Shown here: positions 46,446-58,155 of the stretch, in pieces
Layout: every line of letters starts with the position of its first letter
How positions within the stretch are numbered: position 1 is the stretch's first letter
Assembly: GCA_021613335.1 (NCBI GenBank)
Contig: JAJTWR010000365.1
Location: 3,042,501-3,106,500, forward strand
Reading direction: 5' to 3'
DNA from: Whitmania pigra
Taxonomy: Eukaryota; Annelida; Clitellata; Hirudinida; Haemopidae
Length of the DNA stretch: 64,000 bases
Position numbers and translations under genes: made by a program
Notes under the pieces: model-generated
Database searches by the model: none
Told to the model about the DNA's origin: nothing
The model's input: only the letters and a program-made list of their open reading frames with translations

Positions 46446-48010
46446 TTATTTGTCATTGATTTGTCCTACTGAAATGTAATAGCAACATTTATTCGACATT
46501 TGTTAGCATCTAATATTTACTAAAATTCTTTAAACAGTTATTTGAATTAATTCATTTTAACGGATAACATCTTGAATAGTTTATTTTATGTTAATGTTCA
46601 TTTTATTCAAAAATTGTTATGATTTTTTATAATTTAATGCTAAATTTTTAATTCCTTTATCATCGTCGTCATCGCTATCAGTGGAATATGATGCAGATTT
46701 GTTTGAACCAAACAAAGAAATAAATTTAACGCAAGAATGCGTTAAAATACATCGGTGCCAACAACTCTAAATTATTTAATTAAATAAATTAATTAATAAA
46801 TAAATTATTTGTTAAATAATTTATCAACAATGGAGATGTCGCCAGATCTTCAATGCCTGGCAAAGCGACTGAAATAACAAATAGCTATTTAATGGCATTT
46901 AAATATCTTTTAATTTAACGTTACAAATTTAAAAATTGTACTAAAAAATTAACCTGTTAGCCCGACTATATTACCTGCAAATGTAATTTTCATGGAAAAA
47001 ATAAAAAAACGAAGTATTTTAAACCTAATAACATTTGAATTAAAAAAAGATTTATTGAAAAAATTAATAAATAATTGATTTTAAAAATTAACATTGGTCC
47101 AAGTCCTGAGTTCAGCAATCCTGAAATCATTTAATTCAAATTATAAAAATTAAAAACGTAAATAAGCAACAATAGTAATTACTTATTCATAAACGTATAC
47201 TTAGTTATAAAAATTTCAGATGTAACCATTGAAGTAATTATAAAATTTCTATAAGTTCCTAAAAGCTTTTTGATCATAGTCACCGGCTACAAACAGAAAG
47301 TACGGGAATACAAGTATATATTTTACATTGTATAATATAATTTGTGTAATATGGTGGTAATTCATGAATTCCACAATTGAAATAAAATATTTTTATTATT
47401 GCCATTATTATTTATAAATTTTGTTGAATAATAATAATAAATATTATTAAGATATAATTTTTAAAAAAACCTCCTGTTAAGTCTTCAAATGGAGGTACTG
47501 AAAAAAAAGATCACTTAAGTACTATGTGGCAAGTAATTCAATCTCGAAAATCAAGTTTCATCAACTTTATTCACTGATATTTAATTTATCAATTGTAGCT
47601 TCAATTCTTAGATTAAACAGTTTGAATTTCTAAATTAAATATTGGATATAATTTTTAATAAAAAAATAACATTCTTACTTTTGTGCAAATTAGTAACACG
47701 AAAATAATTTAAACAATATTTGATTTAAATTACTTTAAATATAGTGATTAAAAAAGCACTCCTCATATTTTCATACCTTCCTTCAATGGTTCTTTTACTA
47801 AAATCACAAAATATTTTAGGCTTATTAGTTTGAAACGCTATCTTCAAAACATTCATGAAAATGGAAATAATACTTTTTAGTCAATTAAATTTTTAAATGC
47901 ACGTAATTCTTATATGCAAAATTTTAAAACGAGTGAAATGAAATATTTTCATGTTATTGGGATATAATTATAAAAACCTTCAGCATTTCCTGAGCCTTCA
48001 AGTGGAAGTA
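46446..48010 (-). pseudogene. old, decayed partial copy of the microexon gene
   Basis: Minus-strand microexons with good flanks remain at 47978-48010 (33 nt, (V)LPLEGSGNAE), 47471-47497 (27 nt, (V)PPFEDLTG) and 46954-46974 (21 nt, NIVGLT). All have the same phase as those of the intact copies. Other units are damaged: the unit at about 47091-47118 is 28 nt, the one near 47270-47295 has lost its GT donor, and the terminal acidic exon near 46650-46715 (SASYSTDSDDDDDKG) has AA where the acceptor AG should be. The signal-peptide exon and exons 2-4 are absent. A short downstream exon at 46446-46468 (acceptor ATTTCAG, then VGQINDK and TAA overlapping AATAAA) could be an alternative 3' end. It could also serve as extra 3' exons for the copy upstream of it. 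Confidence 0.6.
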
Positions 48011-48029
48011 CTGAAAAAAGGTTTTAAGT

Positions 48030-48192
48030 TCGAGGGCACCCCGTCATAACAGCTCCGACAAAACAGCCCCGTCAAAATAGCCCGGCGTCAAAATAGCCCA
48101 GGACGGAAAAATCCCGTCAAAATGGCCCCGTCGAAATAGCCCCGACAAAATAGCCCGGCGATAAAATAGCCCCGACAAAACAGCCCCATGAT
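48030..48192. repeat. array of GTCAAAATAGCCCC units (relative of the MITE at 43.1 kb)
   Basis: About nine imperfect 17-20-bp units (GTCAAAATAGCCCGGC, GACAAAACAGCCCC and similar) starting GGGCACCCCGTCATAACAGC. It lies at the junction between the decayed microexon copy and the recent tandem duplication. Confidence 0.75.
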
Positions 48193-48360
48193 AACTCCAT
48201 AAATTATTTAATAAATTTTATTCAATCAAATGTGCAACAGTCACTCCATTCATAAGACAATTGACAATAAATATACTGCTTAGAAAAATGAGTGTTTTTA
48301 TTTTTATCTTAATAATAAAATTGATATATTAAATAAATAAATGTAATTATCAGTAATTGT

Positions 48361-48492
48361 AATTGATCTTCATTTATATAGCGCCACATGCATAGCGTCA
48401 AAAGCACTTTCTTAAACCATTTATATAGCGCTCCTTCCAAGGGCGCTGGCGGTAGTGCATGCTGGGTTTCGAAAACGATACATTACAGCACG
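48361..48492 (+). repeat. 'TTTATATAGCGC' dispersed repeat
   Basis: Reads CATTTATATAGCGCCACATG, then CCATTTATATAGCGCTCC, then GCATGCTGGGTTTCGAAAACG. Matches the copies at 27.2 and 53.3 kb. Confidence 0.65.
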
Positions 48493-48577
48493 ACACTTAT
48501 TGACATGTGTATAATTAAGTAAATACACGTCTGTAAACATATACGAAAAATCCAATATAAAATAAATTTAAAAACAT

Positions 48578-48861
48578 TTTTAAGTTAAACAGACAATTTT
48601 TTCTACATGTGACGAGCATTTCAAAATTTTCGAATTTGATTGTGGTGAAAATTTGTTTGACCATCTGATAGAATTTAATGACATTATGCTACTGTTTCTC
48701 AGATATGATTTTGTGAAAAAGTTAAACGGACAATTTTTTCTACATGTGACGAGCATGTCAAAATATTCGAATTTGATTGTGGTGAAAATTTGTTTGACCA
48801 TCTGATAGAATTTAATGAATTTAATTGCTACTGTTTCTCAGATATGATTTTGTGAAAAAGT
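48578..48861. repeat. about 142-bp tandem repeat, two copies (microexon copy 1 flank)
   Basis: Two units starting AAACAGACAATTTTTTCTAC / AAACGGACAATTTTTTCTAC and ending GATATGATTTTGTGAAAAAG. Open frames in it are repeat artefacts. Confidence 0.85.
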
Positions 48862-49495
48862 GGTACATTACAACTGATAACGATCCGCATAAGTATGTTG
48901 TTGCGAATGGGATGTGAAGACGCCTAGTGCTTTTTCACAACGTCTTGGAAACATATTTATTGTTGAACACCAAAACTTTTAAAAGTTTTGTTTTCAAATT
49001 GCCTTTCAAGATCACGATTTGTCCACAATTCAAAAAGATCTTTCTTCAGCTCTTCATCATATGACATATTATTCAAATTGTAAGAATATGGATTCGTGAT
49101 CCATTCTACTGAAACTTTCAATTCTCCAGCTGGAAAACTAGACTGGGTAACTTTAGAAAGAGTCGTTATATTTTTCCCTGCTGGTTAAGTATAACACGTA
49201 TTTAACTTAATATCACCATTTATTTGCCACTTTGTTAAAATCATTTACGTATTACCTGTAAAACGTAATAATCTTTTTTAAGGTTCAAATTATTAAAACT
49301 TAAAGCATCTGTTATTTTAACTAAAATTTAAGTTTCACAAATTTTAAACCAGACATTGCTTTTGCAATTGCATTTCAATTTTGACGGTTAACATAAAGTG
49401 ACTTCAATCCTTGTTTTATTTTGCCAGGAATTTATTTTATGTCAATGAACATTTTCTTGAAAAGGTGTTTTGATTTTCAATTGATGCTAAAAGTT

Positions 49496-52400
49496 TTATT
49501 CTTTATGTTCGTCTTCGTCGTCACTGGAATTTGATGCAGAGTTATCTGAAGAAATAATGAAATGAATTTAACTCAGGAATGAAAGATGTTTTGGATTAAA
49601 AAAATCTAAATTATTTATTTAATTTATTATTGACTCTCACCGGTTATATGCTTGGCATGCTTATTGACTGAAATGTAAACAAGTGGCACATTAATATAAT
49701 TTAAATTAACTAATTTTTAGTTTAATGTGAAAGAAATTTGAAAATTGTAATTAAAACGTAACCTGTTACTCCTGCCAAGTTTCCGCCTACAAACGTAATT
49801 TTATTATACAACCAATTAATTTTAACGGAACGAATTATTTCAAATTTAACAAAATTAAAGTTTTAAATATTAAAAAAAAGATTAGTTTTTGGATTTAACA
49901 ATCAATATAAAGATGCCATCAGCCACCTTGTGATCCATGTTCAGATTTTATAGCTCCTAAAATATGTAATACAAATTATAACAAAAATATTAAAGACAAA
50001 TCATTAAAAAAAACAATAATAACTTATTCACAAACCTGTAGTTAGTGATAAAATTTCAGATGCATTTATTAGAAGATTAATTTATAAATTCTTAAAATCC
50101 TACTTTTTTGGATTCCAGCTTCCACAGAGGCTAAAAACAATTAGATACATTAAATTTAATATTTTAATGTGAAAGTTGAAAATCTTAAAATTGTAATTAA
50201 AAAGTAACCTGTTACTCTTGTCAAGTTGCGGCCTACAAACGTAATGTTTTTATGTTAAGACGTTACAAAGTAACATAAATAAAATTTTAAATTAGATTAT
50301 TTTATTTTAAAATTTTATTAAAATTCTAGATTGTTATTCTTTGGTTCGTTCGAGAACCTTCCTCTTTCCGATTATCGCTCATTTGTTGTTGTGGTTATCG
50401 CCGGTCGTTTTTGTTAAATCGGAAATTGTTGATTAGTCATACCGAAACTTTTTTTAATATATAATAATATAAGATTTAATATATCGTAGTATGGATTTAT
50501 TTGAAGCCAGTTTGAGTGTCGTTAGCGAAGATAAGAGGAACAAGGGTGAAGATAGTGCGTGACCGTATTTGAACAAAATGTTCAGATTTCGATCAAAGGA
50601 AACTCATATAAGTATGCATGCCTACTCTGCCAACAGAAAAAAAAAAACTATATGTTCAGCATATGAAGGTTCTTCATCTAACTTGAAGAAACACGTGAAA
50701 CGCATGCATCCAACATCCAGAAGTTAAGGAATATGGGATATCTGTTGCCAACGGTTGTCAAGCTTCATGAGAAACTGGTAGCCAAAATAGCATCTTCTAA
50801 TGCAGCAATGGTGGACGAGCTGAAAGCATCTCATTCATCTGATTCTGACAGTGTTGAAGACAGTTTCTTCAATTGCACAAGGTCAAGTGATATTCTGATG
50901 CAGTATCTTCAAGATCGATCAGATGACATGAACATTATTTATCCAGTTGAACGCTCTTCTGAACGCTATTGCAGCTGTTGAACGATTATTCAGCTATGCT
51001 GGTATGAACAGCCGAAGGACCATAATGAGTGACAAACTATTCGAGGACTTAGTTATGTTAAAAATTACCAAATGTGTGTGATTGTAATAAATAATAAAAA
51101 CACCAAAAGAATGCATTAGTTCAATTGTTATTACTTAGTGACTGTTAGTACTAGGAGTTAATACCATTAATTGTTTTAACGATAATAGAAACAATTCCTT
51201 TTAAATAATACGGAATGATGTATGATCACAATAATGGCAGCATCAAAGTTACTTGTAATTTTTACTTAAAAGTAACTTTTGGGTGCTGTAACTTTTCACT
51301 TTTACTTGAGTAACTTTTTGAGACAATACTCTTACTTATACTTAAGTAGCTTTTTGAGCTATTACTTTTACTTGTAACTAATTACCGAAATGAGGTAATT
51401 TTTACAACACTGTTAAAAAGTAACCTGTTACTCTTGTAAAGTTGCGGCCTACAAACGTAATGTTTTTATGTAAAAATATTAACCAATTAATTTTAACGGA
51501 ACGAATATCAATTTTGATACGAAAATACGAATTTTTCAAATTTAACAAAATTTAACTTTTAAGTATTAAAAGAAAAGATTAATATTTGGATTTAACAATC
51601 AATATAAAAATGCCATCAACCACATCTTGGTCCATGTACAGATTTTAATTCTCCTAAAAACATGTAATACAAATTATAAAAAATATTAAAGACAAATAAT
51701 TTAAAATAACCATTAAGAACTTATTCACAAACCTGTGGTTAGTTATAAAATTTCAGATGCATTTATTAGAATATTAATTTATAAATTCTTAAAATCTTAC
51801 TTTTTTGGATCCTAGCTTCCACAGAGGCTAAAAACAGTTAGTATGCGATAGCAAGTTTATATTTCAGTAGTATAATGTGTTCCAGGTATATTTATCATTT
51901 GATAAATAATACGTATTATATAACTTGTATATAGATGTGCATGTAAATAATTTTGTATTTCATGTCTATTTATATGTTGTATAATATGTAATGTACGGTT
52001 TATATAATAAGTTTGTAGTTCATGTAACATACGAGTAAAATGAAATATTTTCATGTTATCGATATTTAATCATGCATTACCTCCAGCATCTGGGATGTCT
52101 CCAAGTGTATGTACTGAAACAAAAACGTCTCTTAAGCTCTACGATGCAAGTAACTCAGATAGTAAATATTTTTAATAGCAACTTCAATAAAGACTTCAAA
52201 ATATTAATAATGAATTTTTCCTTTCGTGCAGTAGTTTATTTACTAACGGGAGAAAATTTAGACGATAATTGAGAATATTATCATATTAAATTTCTTTAAA
52301 TATGGTGATTAATATATCATATTTTGATACCTCCCTCCAAAAATTATTTCACTAAATCCATAAAATATTTTATGCTTATTAAGTTCAAACACTGTCTTCA

Positions 52401-53012
52401 AAACATTCATGAAAAGGGAAAGAAATCTTTTTAGGGTATTAAATCTTTAAATGCCAATTAATTAGTAAATGTCAAAATTTAAAACGTTTTTGCACTTTTC
52501 ATTATTCTTGAATATTGAATTTCACGATATTACCTGTATCGTTGAGCACATTCAAATTCAATTGAGCTGAAAATAATTAATATTAATTAGGTTCATTTGT
52601 AAATATCGCTTGACATCAATGGCAGATAGTCTTACGTTTCTTCTCTTCCAAGCCATGCTTCACTGAGAAATTTAAAATTCCACGTCAGAAATAAAAATAA
52701 CATGTAAATTAACTCAATCGCATCGAGCTGTTACACATTCTAAATGTAAAATAGATTTCCGTCCAACCTTTTCCGTCAAAATCCAGAAGTCCAGCTGAAA
52801 TAAATAATTACAAATTAAAGATATTCAAGTATGAATATGAAAATATGAATCCATAAATTGATTGGTAGAATTTGAAATTTTATTTCAAAATTAATTTAAA
52901 ACACGTAATATTTTAGAATATTTGAAATGGTTCAATTCACTTAACGAAATCCACCTGAGATGATGGAGTTGAGGAAAGCAGTCAGAAACAAAGCACTGAT
53001 GAGGAACTTCAT
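49496..53012 (-). CDS. secreted microexon gene, copy 1
   Basis: The signal-peptide exon 52955-53012 (MKFLISALFLTAFLNSIIS) is followed by microexons 52768-52794, 52636-52662, 52534-52566, 52081-52113, 51801-51827, 51624-51653, 51425-51448, 50209-50232, 50104-50130, 49927-49956, 49763-49786 and 49641-49667, then the terminal exon 49496-49545. Internal exons are 24, 27, 30 or 33 nt and all start with two bases and end with one base of a split codon, so each can be skipped in frame. Using all of them gives 146 residues: signal peptide, short units, two related cassettes (SVEARIQK..., SVEAGIQK...), two NxT glycosylation sites (NFT, NLT) and an acidic tail (NSASNSSDDEDEHKE). K-R pairs form across two junctions. 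The stop TAA overlaps an AATAAA. A TATA box sits about 50 bp upstream of the ATG. I recognise no homologue. The layout matches schistosome MEGs; function unknown. Confidence 0.75.
50253..51412 (+). mobile_element. dead hAT-type element inside microexon copy 1
   Basis: The right end reads, on the minus strand, CAGTGTTGTAAAAATTACCT, a typical hAT terminus. Subterminal DNA is full of AAGTAAC-type motifs. Inside are a start (MDLFEASLSVVSEDKRNKG, then a stop), a BED-type zinc finger fragment (YACLLCQQKK...LKKHVKRMH), a middle fragment (50733-50981) and a hAT dimerisation remnant (AVERLFSYAGMNSRRTIMSD). The left terminus is missing: similarity to the host intron stops near 50253. Both flanks carry TTAAAAAGTAACCTGTTACT with a complete 24-nt microexon, so the element sits between two copies of that unit. 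Confidence 0.75.
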
Positions 53013-53060
53013 TTTCGAGGTTGGTTGTTCAATTCTGAAACAAGTCGGTTGCAAGGCAGA

Positions 53061-53067
53061 TTTTATA
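53061..53067 (-). promoter_or_regulatory. TATA box of microexon gene copy 1
   Basis: TATAAAA on the minus strand, about 50 bp upstream of the ATG at 53012, leaving a 5'UTR of roughly 20-25 nt. Conserved at 58149-58155. Confidence 0.65.
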
Positions 53068-53308
53068 GGCTTTGCAAACAATGAAGATGCTGTTTTTATG
53101 AAAATATTTGATTTTATTCAATCAAATGCCTAACAGTCACTCCATTTATAAGATAACAGATAATAAATATACTACACAGAACATTATTATTGCAAAGGTA
53201 GTCAATTTATTTGTCGGACTTGTCAATTGTTTTATGTGAGTGTTTTTATTTTAATCTTGATAATAAAATTGATATGTTAAATAAATAAATGTAATTATCA
53301 GTAATTGT

Positions 53309-53437
53309 AATTGATCTTCATTTATATAGCGCCACATGCATAGCGTCAAAAGCACTTTCTTAAACCATTTATATAGCGCTCCTTCCAAGGGCGCTGGCGG
53401 TAGTGCATGCTGTGTTTCGAAAACGATACATTACGAC
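53309..53437 (+). repeat. 'TTTATATAGCGC' dispersed repeat
   Basis: The same element as at 48361-48492, carried in the second duplication unit. Confidence 0.65.
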
Positions 53438-53674
53438 TGTTGCCATGTTTCCGAAGTATTACACGAAAGAACAAAATGTGAACAAAAACACAAAACCAAC
53501 CATAAAGTAAAAAACAGTGAATACATGTACGAGGAGGACGTCTATAAAATAAATTTCCTCATCATCGAAATCCACAGCACGACACCTGTTGACATGTGTA
53601 TAATTAAGTAAATACACGTCAGTAAACATATACGAAAAACCAATATAAAATAAATTTAAAAACATTTTTAAGTT

Positions 53675-53949
53675 AAACAGACAATTTTTTCTACATGTGA
53701 CGAGCATGTCAAAACATTTCGAATTTGATTGTGGTGAAAATTTGTTTGACCATCTGATAGAATTTAATGACATTATGCTACTGTTTCTCAGATATGATTT
53801 TGTGAAAAAGTTAAACGGACAATTTTTTCTACATGTGACGAGCATGTCAAAATATTCGAATTTGATTGTGGTGAAAATTTGTTTGACCATCTGATAGAAT
53901 TTAATGAATTTAATTGCTACTGTTTCTCAGATATGATTTTGTGAAAAAG
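53675..53949. repeat. about 142-bp tandem repeat, two copies (microexon copy 2 flank)
   Basis: Counterpart of 48578-48861. The 143-codon minus-strand open frame across it repeats the same peptide and is an artefact. Confidence 0.85.
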
Positions 53950-54584
53950 TGGTACATTACAACTGATAACGATCCGCATAAGTATGTTGTTGCGAATGGG
54001 ATGTGAAGACGCCTAGTGCTTTTTCACAACGTCTTGGAAACATATTTATTGTTGAACACCAAAACTTTTAAAAGTTTTGTTTTCAAATTGCCTTTCAAGA
54101 TCACGATTTGTCCACAATTCAAAAAGATCTTTCTTCAGCTCTTCATCATATGACATATTATTCAAATTGTAAGAATATGGATTCGTGATCCATTCTACTG
54201 AAACTTTCAATTCTCCAGCTGGAAAACTAGACTGGGTAACTTTAGAAAGAGTCGTTATATTTTTCCCTGCTGGTTAAGTATAACACGTATTTAACTTAAT
54301 ATCACCATTTATTTGCCACTTTGTTAAAATCATTTACGTATTACCTGTAAAACGTAATAATCTTTTTTAAGGTTCAAATTATTAAAACTTAAAGCATCTG
54401 TTATTTTAACTAAAATTTAAGTTTCACAAATTTTAAACCAGACATTGCTTTTGCAATTGCATTTCAATTTTGACGGTTAACATAAAGTGACTTCAATCCT
54501 TGTTTTATTTTGCCAGGAATTTATTTTATGTCAATGAACATTTTCTTGAAAAGGTGTTTTGATTTTCAATTGATGCTAAAAGTT

Positions 54585-57500
54585 TTATTCTTTATGTTCG
54601 TCTTCGTCGTCACTGGAATTTGATGCAGAGTTATCTGAAGAAATAATGAAATGAATTTAACTCAGGAATGAAAGATGTTTTGGATTAAAAAAATCTAAAT
54701 TATTTATTTAATTTATTATTGACTCTCACCGGTTATATGCTTGGCATGCTTATTGACTGAAATGTAAACAAGTGGCACATTAATATAATTTAAATTAACT
54801 AATTTTTAGTTTAATGTGAAAGAAATTTGAAAATTGTAATTAAAACGTAACCTGTTACTCCTGCCAAGTTTCCGCCTACAAACGTAATTTTATTATACAA
54901 CCAATTAATTTTAACGGAACGAATTATTTCAAATTTAACAAAATTAAAGTTTTAAATATTAAAAAAAAGATTAGTTTTTGGATTTAACAATCAATATAAA
55001 GATGCCATCAGCCACCTTGTGATCCATGTTCAGATTTTATAGCTCCTAAAATATGTAATACAAATTATAACAAAAATATTAAAGACAAATCATTAAAAAA
55101 AACAATAATAACTTATTCACAAACCTGTAGTTAGTGATAAAATTTCAGATGCATTTATTAGAAGATTAATTTATAAATTCTTAAAATCCTACTTTTTTGG
55201 ATTCCAGCTTCCACAGAGGCTAAAAACAATTAGATACATTAAATTTAATATTTTAATGTGAAAGTTGAAAATCTTAAAATTGTAATTAAAAAGTAACCTG
55301 TTACTCTTGTCAAGTTGCGGCCTACAAACGTAATGTTTTTATGTTAAGACGTTACAAAGTAACATAAATAAAATTTTAAATTAGATTATTTTATTTTAAA
55401 ATTTTATTAAAATTCTAGATTGTTATTCTTTGGTTCGTTCGAGAACCTTCCTCTTTCCGATCATCGCTCATTTGTTGTTGTGGTTATCGCCGGTCGTTTT
55501 TGTTAAATCGGAAATTGTTGATTAGTCATACCGAAACTTTTTTTAATATATAATAATATAAGATTTAATATATCGTAGTATGGATTTATTTGAAGCCAGT
55601 TTGAGTGTCGTTAGCGAAGATAAGAGGAACAAGGGTGAAGATAGTGCGTGACCGTATTTGAACAAAATGTTCAGATTTCGATCAAAGGAAACTCATATAA
55701 GTATGCATGCCTACTCTGCCAACAGAAAAAAAAAACTATATGTTCAGCATATGAAGGTTCTTCATCTAACTTGAAGAAACACGTGAAACGCATGCATCCA
55801 ACATCCAGAAGTTAAGGAATATGGGATATCTGTTGCCAACGGTTGTCAAGCTTCATGAGAAACTGGTAGCCAAAATAGCATCTTCTAATGCAGCAATGGT
55901 GGACGAGCTGAAAGCATCTCATTCATCTGATTCTGACAGTGTTGAAGACAGTTTCTTCAATTGCACAAGGTCAAGTGATATTCTGATGCAGTATCTTCAA
56001 GATCGATCAGATGACATGAACATTATTTATCCAGTTGAACGCTCTTCTGAACGCTATTGCAGCTGTTGAACGATTATTCAGCTATGCTGGTATGAACAGC
56101 CGAAGGACCATAATGAGTGACAAACTATTCGAGGACTTAGTTATGTTAAAAATTACCAAATGTGTGTGATTGTAATAAATAATAAAAACACCAAAAGAAT
56201 GCATTAGTTCAATTGTTATTACTTAGTGACTGTTAGTACTAGGAGTTAATACCATTAATTGTTTTAACGATAATAGAAACAATTCCTTTTAAATAATACG
56301 GAATGATGTATGATCACAATAATGGCAGCATCAAAGTTACTTGTAATTTTTACTTAAAAGTAACTTTTGGGTGCTGTAACTTTTCACTTTTACTTGAGTA
56401 ACTTTTTGAGACAATACTCTTACTTATACTTAAGTAGCTTTTTGAGCTATTACTTTTACTTGTAACTAATTACCGAAATGAGGTAATTTTTACAACACTG
56501 TTAAAAAGTAACCTGTTACTCTTGTAAAGTTGCGGCCTACAAACGTAATGTTTTTATGTAAAAATATTAACCAATTAATTTTAACGGAACGAATATCAAT
56601 TTTGATACGAAAATACGAATTTTTCAAATTTAACAAAATTTAACTTTTAAGTATTAAAAGAAAAGATTAATATTTGGATTTAACAATCAATATAAAAATG
56701 CCATCAACCACATCTTGGTCCATGTACAGATTTTAATTCTCCTAAAAACATGTAATACAAATTATAAAAAATATTAAAGACAAATAATTTAAAATAACCA
56801 TTAAGAACTTATTCACAAACCTGTGGTTAGTTATAAAATTTCAGATGCATTTATTAGAATATTAATTTATAAATTCTTAAAATCTTACTTTTTTGGATCC
56901 TAGCTTCCACAGAGGCTAAAAACAGTTAGTATGCGATAGCAAGTTTATATTTCAGTAGTATAATGTGTTCCAGGTATATTTATCATTTGATAAATAATAC
57001 GTATTATATAACTTGTATATAGATGTGCATGTAAATAATTTTGTATTTCATGTCTATTTATATGTTGTATAATATGTAATGTACGGTTTATATAATAAGT
57101 TTGTAGTTCATGTAACATACGAGTAAAATGAAATATTTTCATGTTATCGATATTTAATCATGCATTACCTCCAGCATCTGGGATGTCTCCAAGTGTATGT
57201 ACTGAAACAAAAACGTCTCTTAAGCTCTACGATGCAAGTAACTCAGATAGTAAATATTTTTAATAGCAACTTCAATAAAGACTTCAAAATATTAATAATG
57301 AATTTTTCCTTTCGTGCAGTAGTTTATTTACTAACGGGAGAAAATTTAGACGATAATTGAGAATATTATCATATTAAATTTCTTTAAATATGGTGATTAA
57401 TATATCATATTTTGATACCTCCCTCCAAAAATTATTTCACTAAATCCATAAAATATTTTATGCTTATTAAGTTCAAACACTGTCTTCAAAACATTCATGA

Positions 57501-58100
57501 AAAGGGAAAGAAATCTTTTTAGGGTATTAAATCTTTAAATGCCAATTAATTAGTAAATGTCAAAATTTAAAACGTTTTTGCACTTTTCATTATTCTTGAA
57601 TATTGAATTTCACGATATTACCTGTATCGTTGAGCACATTCAAATTCAATTGAGCTGAAAATAATTAATATTAATTAGGTTCATTTGTAAATATCGCTTG
57701 ACATCAATGGCAGATAGTCTTACGTTTCTTCTCTTCCAAGCCATGCTTCACTGAGAAATTTAAAATTCCACGTCAGAAATAAAAATAACATGTAAATTAA
57801 CTCAATCGCATCGAGCTGTTACACATTCTAAATGTAAAATAGATTTCCGTCCAACCTTTTCCGTCAAAATCCAGAAGTCCAGCTGAAATAAATAATTACA
57901 AATTAAAGATATTCAAGTATGAATATGAAAATATGAATCCATAAATTGATTGGTAGAATTTGAAATTTTATTTCAAAATTAATTTAAAACACGTAATATT
58001 TTAGAATATTTGAAATGCTTCAATTCACTTAACGAAATCCACCTGAGATGATGGAGTTGAGGAAAGCAGTCAGAAACAAAGCACTGATGAGGAACTTCAT
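54585..58100 (-). CDS. secreted microexon gene, copy 2
   Basis: Nearly identical to copy 1. Exons are 58043-58100 (signal peptide), 57856-57882, 57724-57750, 57622-57654, 57169-57201, 56889-56915, 56712-56741, 56513-56536, 55298-55321, 55193-55219, 55016-55045, 54852-54875, 54730-54756 and 54585-54634. I saw no differences in the exons, splice sites or TATA box compared with copy 1, so the two genes should make the same proteins. The dead hAT element is present in the same intron, so the insertion predates the duplication. The 54.6-kb end is followed by copy 1's promoter side, giving a head-to-tail arrangement on the minus strand. Confidence 0.75.
55342..56500 (+). mobile_element. dead hAT-type element inside microexon copy 2
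   Basis: The same element as at 50253-51412, duplicated with the host gene. It differs by one A fewer in the poly-A run of the zinc-finger fragment and one substitution near 55462. The same stop codons break the transposase. Confidence 0.75.
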
Positions 58101-58148
58101 TTTCGAGGTTGGTTGTTCAATTCTGAAACAAGTCGGTTGCAAAGCAGA

Positions 58149-58155
58149 TTTTATA
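58149..58155 (-). promoter_or_regulatory. TATA box of microexon gene copy 2
   Basis: TATAAAA on the minus strand, at the same spacing from the signal-peptide ATG (58100) as in copy 1. Confidence 0.65.

Noticed and set aside
51720..51790. A possible further microexon around CATCTGAAATTTTATAACTAACCACAG|GTTTGTG on the minus strand
   Set aside because: A donor-like site is conserved in the cassette copies, but no AG acceptor lies at a suitable distance upstream.
51857..52272. Open frames 51857-52054 (-) and 52072-52272 (+), repeated at +5088
   Set aside because: They lie in microexon-gene introns or overlap the 33-nt exon on the wrong strand. Their repetition only reflects the tandem duplication.
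53459..53890. 143-codon minus-strand open frame
   Set aside because: It crosses a 142-bp tandem repeat and repeats the same peptide (MVKQIFTTIKFEYFDML) twice. No splice sites or homology; the matching frame in the other unit is broken.
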